Shown: piece by piece, positions 57,533 through 64,000 of the stretch
How the letters are laid out: the number at the start of each line of letters is the position of its first letter
Position numbering within the stretch: the first letter of the stretch is position 1
DNA from: Actinoplanes cyaneus
GTDB taxonomy: Bacteria; Actinomycetota; Actinomycetes; Mycobacteriales; Micromonosporaceae
Assembly (NCBI RefSeq): GCF_016862095.1
Contig: NZ_BOMH01000007.1
Coordinates: 124,001 to 188,000, forward strand
Reading direction: 5' to 3'
DNA: 64,000 nucleotides
Made by a program: the position numbers and the translations under genes
The notes under the pieces: model-generated
Told to the model about the DNA's origin: nothing
The model's input: the letters and a program-made list of their open reading frames with translations, nothing else
The model's database searches: none

Positions 57533-59422
57533 TCATCGGTCGACGGGGTCGACTCCCCGCCGGATGCGCCACACCAGCACGCCGCCGACCTGTTCCGGCT
57601 CACCGAGCAGATCCCGGGCGGTCTCCTCGACCGCCGCACGGTTCAGCGGCTGGTGGTCCGAGCCGGTGATCTCCGGCGCGAGGAAGACCGCGTCCAGCCC
57701 CCAGTACTCGAAGTCGGCCCGGGCCTGCGCGCGATCGGCGTTGCTCAGGCTGGCGACGTACCCGTACCAGGCGGCGCGCAGGAACAGCCAGTCGGTGGCC
57801 AGCGGCACCGAGCCGATCCGGCCGGCCTGCTTCTTGCCCTCCTCGCCGGTGGTCTGCGGGCCGAGGAAGTAGCCGTCCGGGATCTTGAACTGCTGACCGC
57901 CCCGGGCCATCGTGTACGCCTGCCAGCGCTGCCCGTCCGCGGTCACGTTCATGGCGAACGGCAGGCTGGAGAGCGAACCGCCCTCGGTCACGTAGTTCTT
58001 CCACAACCCGTCGGCGATGAACGCCGGCTCGGGGGCGCGGTGCTGGATCCGCAGCGGCAGCGGAACGACCGGCAGCAGGCTCACCACGATCGCCGCGGCG
58101 AGCGCCGTGTTCAGCAGGCCGCCGGAGGGCCGCTTGGCCAGCAACTGGTCGATCAGCAGCGCGAGCAGGATGCCGAAGACACCGACCACGCCGAGTGCGA
58201 AGCGGCTCGGCAGTGCCGAGTCGAAGAGCGGCAGCTCCTTCAAGGCCTTGTACGGCATCGGGAAGCCGTTGAAGAAGTGCTTGTTCACGTGCAGCACCGG
58301 GCCGAGCGAGAGCACCAGGTAGAACAGGCCGACGATCCCGACGGCGCGCAGCGTCGCCCGGCGTCCCGGATCCGACCGCCGCCAGAGCAGCACGAACGCG
58401 ACGATCATCAGGAGCACCAGCGGCACGCCGAAGAACGACGTCTCCTCGGTCCGGTTCGGCGCCACGTCGGCGTGCCAGCCGAAGAGCCCGCCCAGCGAGC
58501 GGTTCGCGTACGACAGGTACGCCGCGGCGTCCTCGGCGAAGTAGTCCTGGTTGAAGCCGGTCCCGGAGAACGTCTGCGGGCCGGCGAAGTGCATGTACAA
58601 CGGGTACGCCAGGAGCGAGCCGGCGACCACCGCGGTCACGCCCAGCGCCGCCGCGACCCGGGGCAGCGCCGCCCGGGCCTCCTCGTGGACCGCCTTGGAG
58701 AGCGACCAGGCGAGCACGAACACGCCGCTGCCCAGGGCGGTGAAGAACAGCCCCTCGGCGGCGATCGAGAAGCCGACCGCGAGCAGCAGCCCGAGCACGA
58801 CGCCGTTGCGCAGCCAGCGCAGCCGGCCCTCCTCCCGCAGCTTCAGCACCTGCCAGACGACGACCGGGGCGACCCAGCCGGCGGTCCAGTTCAGGTGCCC
58901 GTTCGCGTGCGAGATGAAGCCGGGGGCGAACCCGCAGAACAACCCGGCGACGGCGGCCGCGACCGCATTCTTGACCAGCCAGCGGCGCAGGAACAGGTAC
59001 CACACGAAGGCGGAGCCGGCCAGGTTGAGCGTCAGCACCGTCACGAAGCTGATCTGCGGCCCGGCGAAGTGGGTCACCGGCGTCATCAGCACCGTGTAGA
59101 CGGTGATCGACGTGTTGGCGGCCAGGTTCACGCCGAGCGGCGCGTTCAGCAGCTGGGCGAAGAACGGATCCGAGCCCTGGGTGACGGTGTAGTACCCGTA
59201 CCCCATGAGCCACTCGAAGAAGGCCTGGTCACCGACGTTGTCGGAGAGAACGTGCGTGAAAGGGTCCCGCCAGAGGCCACTCGTGACGTACACCGCGAAC
59301 GAGAGCGCCACGACGGCGAAGCTCAGGTGCACGGGCCACTCGCGCGGCTTGGTGCCGGGCGTGGCGGAGGTCTCCGAGGGGGGATCGGCGGACGAGGCGG
59401 GGGCGGGGGCGGCGACGGACAT
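57533..59422 (-). CDS. GT-C-like polytopic membrane protein
   Basis: A protein of 629 residues (ATG at 59422, with a GTG one codon earlier). A Pro/Ser-rich lead of about 30 residues, then about eleven membrane helices. The first outer loop has LSDNVGDQAFFEWLMGYGYY, an acidic loop in the position of the catalytic Asp of GT-C enzymes. A soluble extracytoplasmic domain of about 170 residues ends the protein (SSLPFAMNVTADGQRWQAYT and DYFGL-type YWGLDAVFLAPEITGS). This resembles actinobacterial membrane glycosyltransferases of unknown substrate. It lies 66 bases from lipB and 30 bases from the TIGR01777 gene, on the same strand. Confidence 0.75.
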   Translation of the reverse strand: MSVAAPAPASSADPPSETSATPGTKPREWPVHLSFAVVALSFAVYVTSGLWRDPFTHVLSDNVGDQAFFEWLMGYGYYTVTQGSDPFFAQLLNAPLGVNLAANTSITVYTVLMTPVTHFAGPQISFVTVLTLNLAGSAFVWYLFLRRWLVKNAVAAAVAGLFCGFAPGFISHANGHLNWTAGWVAPVVVWQVLKLREEGRLRWLRNGVVLGLLLAVGFSIAAEGLFFTALGSGVFVLAWSLSKAVHEEARAALPRVAAALGVTAVVAGSLLAYPLYMHFAGPQTFSGTGFNQDYFAEDAAAYLSYANRSLGGLFGWHADVAPNRTEETSFFGVPLVLLMIVAFVLLWRRSDPGRRATLRAVGIVGLFYLVLSLGPVLHVNKHFFNGFPMPYKALKELPLFDSALPSRFALGVVGVFGILLALLIDQLLAKRPSGGLLNTALAAAIVVSLLPVVPLPLRIQHRAPEPAFIADGLWKNYVTEGGSLSSLPFAMNVTADGQRWQAYTMARGGQQFKIPDGYFLGPQTTGEEGKKQAGRIGSVPLATDWLFLRAAWYGYVASLSNADRAQARADFEYWGLDAVFLAPEITGSDHQPLNRAAVEETARDLLGEPEQVGGVLVWRIRRGVDPVDR

Positions 59423-59452
59423 CACGCGCAGGTTAGCAGCGCCGCCTGAAGT

Positions 59453-60370
59453 TCAGTGGGTCATCCCCGGTTGCGGTTGCAGAGCGGCGCCGAGAGCGGT
59501 CTCGATGTCCGGGTACGTCCAGGAGAACCCGGCATTGCGCAGAACGCCGGGTATCACCCGCTGACTCCGCTGTGCCTCACCGGCCAGCTCACCGAGCATC
59601 AGATCGAGCACCGGACCGGGCACGGTCAGCAGTGCCGGGCGGCGCACCTGACGGGCCAGCGCCCGGGTGAAGTCGAGATTCGTGCACTGCGCGGCGGAGA
59701 CCAGGTTGACCGGCCCGGCCAGATCCTCGCGCTCCAGCAGGAACTCGGCCGCGCCCAGCCAGTCGGCCACGGCGATCCACGCCATCCACTGGCGGCCGCC
59801 GCCAAACCGCGCTCCGCCACCCAGCTTGAAGACCGGCAGCAACTGCTTGAGCGGGGAACCCTGCCGATCCAGGACGGGCGCGGTGCGCAGCAGAACCACC
59901 CGGACGCCGGAATCCTCGGCCGGCCGGGCGGCCGCCTCCCAGACCCGGCAGAGGTCGGCCAGGAACGTGCTGCCGGCCGGGGACTCCTCGCTCGCCTCGC
60001 GGTCGCCGGTGTCGCCGTACCACCCGACCGCCGACGACTGCAGCAACGTGCGCGGGCGATCGGCGGCCGGCAGCTTCGCCAGCGCCCGGGCGATCGTGTC
60101 GGTGGTGTCCAGCCGGCTGGCCCGCAGCACGTTCTTGTAGCTCGCGGTCCAGCGGCGCCCGCCGATGTTCGCCCCCGCCAGGTTGATCACCGCGTCCGCG
60201 CCGGCCAGCGCCGCCGGGTCCAGCCGCCCCTGCGACGGGGTCCAGGTGATCTCGTTCGAGCCGGCAGCCGGCCGCCGGACCAGCCGATCCACGTCGTGGC
60301 CGCTCTGGCGCAACCTTCCGGCGAGACGGGCACCCAGGAAGCCGGACGCGCCGGCCATGACGATCCGCAT
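59453..60370 (-). CDS. TIGR01777 family NAD(P)-binding epimerase-like protein
   Basis: A protein of 305 residues of the extended short-chain dehydrogenase type. Nucleotide-binding start MRIVMAGASGFLGARLAGRL, then ADAVINLAGANIGGRRW, LLQSSAVGWYGDTGDREASEE and FLADLCRVWEAAA, with GGGRQWMAWIAVADWLGA: the set typical of TIGR01777 (Rv2216-like) proteins. The catalytic Tyr lies in the WYGDTG block. Substrate unknown. In mycobacteria the homolog sits between dlaT and lipB, exactly as here apart from the extra GT-C-like gene. Confidence 0.9.
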   Translation of the reverse strand: MRIVMAGASGFLGARLAGRLRQSGHDVDRLVRRPAAGSNEITWTPSQGRLDPAALAGADAVINLAGANIGGRRWTASYKNVLRASRLDTTDTIARALAKLPAADRPRTLLQSSAVGWYGDTGDREASEESPAGSTFLADLCRVWEAAARPAEDSGVRVVLLRTAPVLDRQGSPLKQLLPVFKLGGGARFGGGRQWMAWIAVADWLGAAEFLLEREDLAGPVNLVSAAQCTNLDFTRALARQVRRPALLTVPGPVLDLMLGELAGEAQRSQRVIPGVLRNAGFSWTYPDIETALGAALQPQPGMTH

Positions 60371-60404
60371 GCCCCCAGTCTTGCCCGAAGAAGATCCGAA
60401 TCAA

Positions 60405-60449
60405 AACGACATCGGGGGTACGCCGTGACGGCGCACCCCCGATGTCGTT
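60405..60449. terminator. long hairpin upstream of TIGR01777 gene / behind sucB
   Basis: AACGACATCGGGGGT at 60405-60419 pairs with ACCCCCGATGTCGTT's equivalent at 60435-60449, and the stem continues to about 22 bp with a single mismatch. It stands in the 218-base non-coding stretch (60371-60588) between sucB and the TIGR01777 gene, both read leftwards, so it probably ends the sucB transcript. Confidence 0.6.
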
Positions 60450-60493
60450 CAGTTCACTTCAGTCCCACCCTCGCCCAGCAGCGCATCGCGCCC

Positions 60494-60549
60494 GTCGATG
60501 TCGAGGGTGCCGGAAACGACTGGGCGTTTCCGGTGCACTCGACATCGAC
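60494..60549. terminator. second hairpin behind sucB
   Basis: GTCGATGTCGAG (60494-60505) pairs with CTCGACATCGAC (60538-60549). After a short mismatched bulge a second stem, CCGGAAACG/CGTTTCCGG, closes the loop. It is 40 bases past the sucB stop, the right place for a terminator of the lpdA-sucB transcript. Confidence 0.6.
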
Positions 60550-60588
60550 TTCCCGGGGCGCGATGCCGCCGAGCGAAGCGAGGCCATG

Positions 60589-62406
60589 TCACAGCCCGAG
60601 GTCGGCCTCGAAGTGCCCGGCCTCCAGACGCTCCTTGAGGGTCATCAGGAAGCGGGCGGCGTCCGCGCCGTCCACGATCCGGTGGTCGTAGCTCAGCGCC
60701 AGGTAGACCATCGACCGCGGCGCGATGATCTCGCCGAGGTTCGGGTCGTTCACGATCACCGGGCGCTTGACGACCGCGCCGAGACCGAGGATGCCGACCT
60801 GCGGCTGGTTGATGATCGGCGTGTCGAAGAGCGCGCCCCTGCTGCCCGTGTTGGTCAGCGTGAACGTGCCGCCACCAATCTCGTCCGGCCCGATCTTGTT
60901 GTTGCGGGTGCGGTCCGCCAGGTCCGCGATCCGCTTGGCCAGGCCGGCCAGGTTCAGGTCGCCGGCGTCCTTGATGACCGGGACGACCAGGCCCTTCGGC
61001 GCGTCCACCGCGATGCCCAGGTGCTCGGCGCCGTGGTAGGTGACAGTGCCCGCCTCGACGTCGATCGAGGAGTTGACGACCGGGTGCTGCTGCAGCGCCT
61101 CGACCGTGGCCAGCGCGAAGAACGGCAGGAAGGTCAGCTTCACGCCGTGCTTGGCCTGGAAGTCGGCCTTCGCCTTGTTCCGCAGCGTCGCGATCTTGGT
61201 GACGTCCACCTCGACGACCGTGGTGAGCTGCGCCGAGACCTGCAGCGACTCGACCATGCGCCGGGCGATGGTGGCCCGGATGCGGGTCAGCTTCTCGGTG
61301 CGGCCCCGCAGCGGGCTCGGCTCGGGCTTGGCCGCTCCCTTGGGAGCGGGGGCCTCGGCGGCGGCCGGGGCAGCGGCGGCCGGAGCCGGCGCGGCCTTGG
61401 CGGCAGCGGCCTTCTCGGCGGCGTCGAGCACGTCCTGCTTGCGGATCCGGCCTCCGACGCCGGTCCCCGTCAGCGAGGACAGGTCCACGCCCTTCTCGGC
61501 CGCCAGCTTGCGGACGAGCGGCGTCACGTAACCGGCGTCGCCGGCGCCGTTCGCCTTGACCGTCTCGGCGGCCGGGGCGGCGGGAGCCGCCGGGGTGGAG
61601 GGAGCGGACGGCTGCTTGCTCTCCTCGGCGGGGGACGGCGTCGCGTAGGACTCGCCGACCGGCTGCGCGGGAACCGACGGGGCCGGCTTCGACTCGATGA
61701 TCGGCGCCTCGGCCTTCGGCTCCGGCTTGGGCTCGGCCTTCGGCTGCTCCGGCGCGGGGGCCGGCGCGGGTGCGGCGGCGGGCGCGGCGGAGCCGGAACC
61801 GACGACCGCCAGGACGCCGCCGACCTCGGCGGTCTCGTCCTCGCCGACCCGGATCTCCAGCAGCGTGCCGGCGACCGGCGACGGGATCTCGGTGTCCACC
61901 TTGTCGGTGGAGACCTCGACCAGCGGCTCGTCCACCTCGACGGTGTCGCCGACGGCCTTGAGCCAGCGGGTGACGGTGCCCTCGGTGACGCTCTCGCCGA
62001 GCGCCGGCAGCTTCACCTCGGTGCCCTCGGCGGAGCCGGTGGCGGCCGGAGCAGCCGGAGCGGGCTCGGCCTGCGGCGCGGACGCCTCCTGCTCGACCGG
62101 CTTCTCGGTCGACGGCGTGGTGTCGGCCTGGGCCAGCTCGGGCTCGGCGGCGGCCGGGGCGTCCTCGCCCTCGCCGGCGATGACGGCCAGCTCGCTGCCG
62201 ACCTCCGCGGTCTCGTCCTCAGCGACCACGATCCGGGTCAGCACACCCGCGGCGGGCGACGGGATCTCCGTGTCGACCTTGTCGGTGGAGACCTCGAGCA
62301 GCGGCTCGTCGACCTCGACGCGCTCGCCCTCCTGCTTGAGCCAGCGCGTGACGGTGCCCTCGGTGACACTCTCGCCCAGCCGCGGCATGGTTACCGATGT
62401 CGGCAT
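60589..62406 (-). CDS. sucB: dihydrolipoamide acyltransferase, 2-oxoacid dehydrogenase E2 (two lipoyl domains)
   Basis: A protein of 605 residues. Lipoyl domain 1 (about 1-78) and lipoyl domain 2 (about 120-200) both carry [20 protein letters not shown] sites with the lipoylated Lys in TDKVD. They are joined by Ala/Pro/Glu-rich linkers. A subunit-binding domain follows (about 295-335: [20 protein letters not shown]), then a catalytic domain (about 365-605) ending with [18 protein letters not shown], which has the catalytic His and Asp. This is the DlaT/SucB type shared by pyruvate and 2-oxoglutarate dehydrogenases in actinobacteria. It is cotranscribed behind lpdA with a 40-base gap holding a small CGCTTC/GAAGCG hairpin; LipB and LipA nearby would lipoylate it. 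Confidence 0.95.
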   Translation of the reverse strand: MPTSVTMPRLGESVTEGTVTRWLKQEGERVEVDEPLLEVSTDKVDTEIPSPAAGVLTRIVVAEDETAEVGSELAVIAGEGEDAPAAAEPELAQADTTPSTEKPVEQEASAPQAEPAPAAPAATGSAEGTEVKLPALGESVTEGTVTRWLKAVGDTVEVDEPLVEVSTDKVDTEIPSPVAGTLLEIRVGEDETAEVGGVLAVVGSGSAAPAAAPAPAPAPEQPKAEPKPEPKAEAPIIESKPAPSVPAQPVGESYATPSPAEESKQPSAPSTPAAPAAPAAETVKANGAGDAGYVTPLVRKLAAEKGVDLSSLTGTGVGGRIRKQDVLDAAEKAAAAKAAPAPAAAAPAAAEAPAPKGAAKPEPSPLRGRTEKLTRIRATIARRMVESLQVSAQLTTVVEVDVTKIATLRNKAKADFQAKHGVKLTFLPFFALATVEALQQHPVVNSSIDVEAGTVTYHGAEHLGIAVDAPKGLVVPVIKDAGDLNLAGLAKRIADLADRTRNNKIGPDEIGGGTFTLTNTGSRGALFDTPIINQPQVGILGLGAVVKRPVIVNDPNLGEIIAPRSMVYLALSYDHRIVDGADAARFLMTLKERLEAGHFEADLGL

Positions 62407-62446
62407 TTTTCCCCAAACTCCTTAACGCTTCTCGAAGCGATGAATA

Positions 62447-63838
62447 TCAGCTGTGCGCGTGCAGGGGCTTGCCCGCGAGCGCGAGGAAAGCCTCGCCCAG
62501 CGCCTCGTTCTGCGTCGGGTGGGCGTGTACGAGCTGGGCGACCTCCTCCGGGAAGGCCTCCCAGTTGTAGATCAGCTGGGCTTCGCCGACGAGCTCACCC
62601 ATCCGGGCGCCGACCATGTGGACGCCGACCACGGGGCCGTCCTCGACGCGGACCAGCTTGACGAAGCCGGCGGTCTTGAGGATCTGGCTCTTGCCGTTGC
62701 CGCCCAGGTTGTAGTTGTACGACGTGACCTTGTCGGCGCCGTACTTCTCCTTGGCCTTGGCCTCGGTCAGGCCGACCGACGCGACCTCGGGGTCGGAGTA
62801 GGTGACCCGCGGGATGCCCGCCTCGTCGATGACCGCCGGGTTCTTGCCCGCGATCTCCTCGGCGACGAAGATGCCCTGCTGGAAGCCGCGGTGCGCGAGC
62901 TGCAGGCCGGGCACGATGTCGCCGACGGCGTAGATGTTGCCGACCCCGGTGTGCAGGCGCTCGTTGGTGATCACGAAGCCGCGGTCCAGGGTGATGCCCT
63001 GCTCCTCGTACCCCAGGTTGGCGGTTGTCGGCCCGCGGCCGACCGCGACCAGCAGGACCTCCGCCTCGAGCGTCTCGCCGCCGGAGATGGTGACCTTCAC
63101 GCCGTCGGCGGTCTTCTCGACCTTCTCGAACGGCTTGCCGACCTTGAAGTTGATCTTCCGCTTGCGGAAGGCGCGCTCGACGGTCTTCGAGATCTCCTCG
63201 TCCTCCGCGGCGACCAGGCGGGGAAGGGCCTCGATGATGGTCACGTCGGCGCCGAACGACTTCCACACGCTGGCGAACTCGACGCCGATCACGCCGCCGC
63301 CCAGCACGATCGCGGAGCTCGGCACGCGGTCCAGCTTCAGCGCGTGCTCGCTGGCGATCACCCGGGTGCCGTCGAGCTCCAGGCCCGGCAGCGTCCGCGA
63401 GTAGGAGCCGGTCGCCAGAATGACGTTGCGGCCGGTGTAGCGCTGCCCGTCCACCTCGACGGTGTCCTTGCTGACCAGCTTGCCGGCGCCGGCGACGAGC
63501 GTGATGTTCTTGTTGTGCCCGAGCAGACCCTGCAGGCCCTTGTAGAGACGGCCGACGACGCCGTCCTTGTACGAGTTCACCCCGGCCATGTCGATCCCGA
63601 CCAGGTCGGCCTTGACGCCGAACTGCTCGCTCTCGCGCGTCTGGTCGGCGATCTCCGCCGCGTGCAGCAGCGCCTTGGTCGGGATGCAGCCCCGGTGCAG
63701 GCAGGTGCCGCCGACCTCGGCCTTGTCGATCAGTGCCACGGAGAGATCAAGCTCGGCGGCGCGCAACGCGGCCGCGTACCCGCCGCTGCCTGCGCCGAGG
63801 ATGACGATGTCGAAGGTTCCGCCGTTCGGCTGGCTCAC
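62447..63838 (-). CDS. lpdA: dihydrolipoyl dehydrogenase (E3)
   Basis: A protein of 463 residues from the GTG at 63838, with GGAG five bases upstream; an in-frame start 14 codons earlier gives an unlikely MCDPHGDDSTTG lead. FAD-binding DIVILGAGSGGYAAALRAAE; redox-active disulfide GGTCLHRGCIPTKALLH; NAD-binding VLGGGVIGVEFASVWKSFG; second FAD block NIYAVGDIVPGLQLAHRG; and C-terminal catalytic HAHPTQNEALGEA with the His-Glu pair. It reoxidises the dihydrolipoyl groups of SucB/DlaT, encoded directly downstream. Confidence 0.96.
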   Translation of the reverse strand: MSQPNGGTFDIVILGAGSGGYAAALRAAELDLSVALIDKAEVGGTCLHRGCIPTKALLHAAEIADQTRESEQFGVKADLVGIDMAGVNSYKDGVVGRLYKGLQGLLGHNKNITLVAGAGKLVSKDTVEVDGQRYTGRNVILATGSYSRTLPGLELDGTRVIASEHALKLDRVPSSAIVLGGGVIGVEFASVWKSFGADVTIIEALPRLVAAEDEEISKTVERAFRKRKINFKVGKPFEKVEKTADGVKVTISGGETLEAEVLLVAVGRGPTTANLGYEEQGITLDRGFVITNERLHTGVGNIYAVGDIVPGLQLAHRGFQQGIFVAEEIAGKNPAVIDEAGIPRVTYSDPEVASVGLTEAKAKEKYGADKVTSYNYNLGGNGKSQILKTAGFVKLVRVEDGPVVGVHMVGARMGELVGEAQLIYNWEAFPEEVAQLVHAHPTQNEALGEAFLALAGKPLHAHS

Positions 63839-63990
63839 GTTGACTCCAGTAGTCGAGTCGTCGCCATGTGGGTCACACAATGGAAACGGTCACAGTCCCG
63901 TCTCGGACATCTTGTCACTTGAGGACCCGCTCAATGCAGCCAGGTGCCCCAAGACACGTCGGCTCGTCGTACCCTTGCGGCATTCAGCGT

Positions 63991-63999
63991 GAGGAGGAG
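63991..63999 (+). promoter_or_regulatory. strong ribosome site for a rightward gene starting past the edge
   Basis: GAGGAGGAG stands at the very right end. Together with the 162-base non-coding gap behind lpdA (63839-64000), it suggests that a divergent rightward gene starts just outside the window. Its identity cannot be seen. Confidence 0.5.
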
Positions 64000-64000
64000 C

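Noticed and set aside
56855..59449. 864-codon plus-strand frame opposite lipB and the GT-C-like gene
   Set aside because: The minus strand encodes a well-formed LipB and a protein with regular membrane helices; the plus frame is a shadow.

Overview
High-GC actinomycete chromosome, most likely a member of the Micromonosporaceae (Actinoplanes-like). This rests on GC-rich codon use, frequent GTG starts, an actinobacterial ESX-type (type VII) secretion locus, a GlnR box in front of glnA, and the gene set lpdA / sucB(dlaT) / TIGR01777 / lipB / lipA / DUF4191 / RDD / glnA, which keeps the order of the Mycobacterium dlaT-Rv2216-lipB-lipA-Rv2219-Rv2219A-glnA1 neighbourhood. I see no tRNA or rRNA gene, insertion sequence, integrase or CRISPR array.

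Layout. 1-2.9 kb: three polytopic membrane proteins, two of them polyprenol-phosphate-dependent mannosyltransferase-like (MptB-like and GT87). 2.95-7.8 kb: a DrrAB-type ABC exporter, convergent with an AfsR/SARP-type regulator. 8-10 kb: glnA with a four-element GlnR operator, and a divergent RDD membrane protein. 10-51.2 kb: a type VII secretion island. It holds a leftward operon of two WXG-like substrates and two paralogous small proteins. A rightward operon carries two WXG100 proteins, a YbaB-like protein, a small helical protein and a 4282-residue giant protein, followed by four translationally coupled genes. Next come small paralogs, a degenerate nuclease-SUKH fusion and an SseB-like protein, and then the machine genes mycP, eccB, eccD, eccC, eccE, an EccA-like ATPase and two accessory proteins. 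51.2-64 kb: DUF4191, lipA, an archaeal-type AspRS under a T-box leader, a beta-propeller protein, lipB, a GT-C-like membrane protein, a TIGR01777 protein, sucB and lpdA.

How it fits together. EccB, EccC, EccD, EccE, the mycosin and the AAA+ protein would make one ESX-like machine. The WXG100 pair and the proteins carrying YxxxD tails are likely substrates. The giant protein is built like a polymorphic toxin carrier: WXG-like head, very long disordered linkers, a zincin-like domain, three GNAT-like domains, two GT-B domains, a Rel/Spo-like domain and a small variable-looking tip. The genes directly behind it are candidate immunity or accessory genes. The mycosin has lost every catalytic residue, so here it is probably structural. 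The flanking lipoate / 2-oxoacid dehydrogenase and glutamine synthetase genes are housekeeping genes, apparently split apart by the secretion island.

Regulation visible in the DNA: a GlnR operator in front of glnA; a translational T-box (antisequestrator and competing Shine-Dalgarno sequestrator both drawable) in front of aspS; several long palindromes, five of which share a common core and form a dispersed repeat family.
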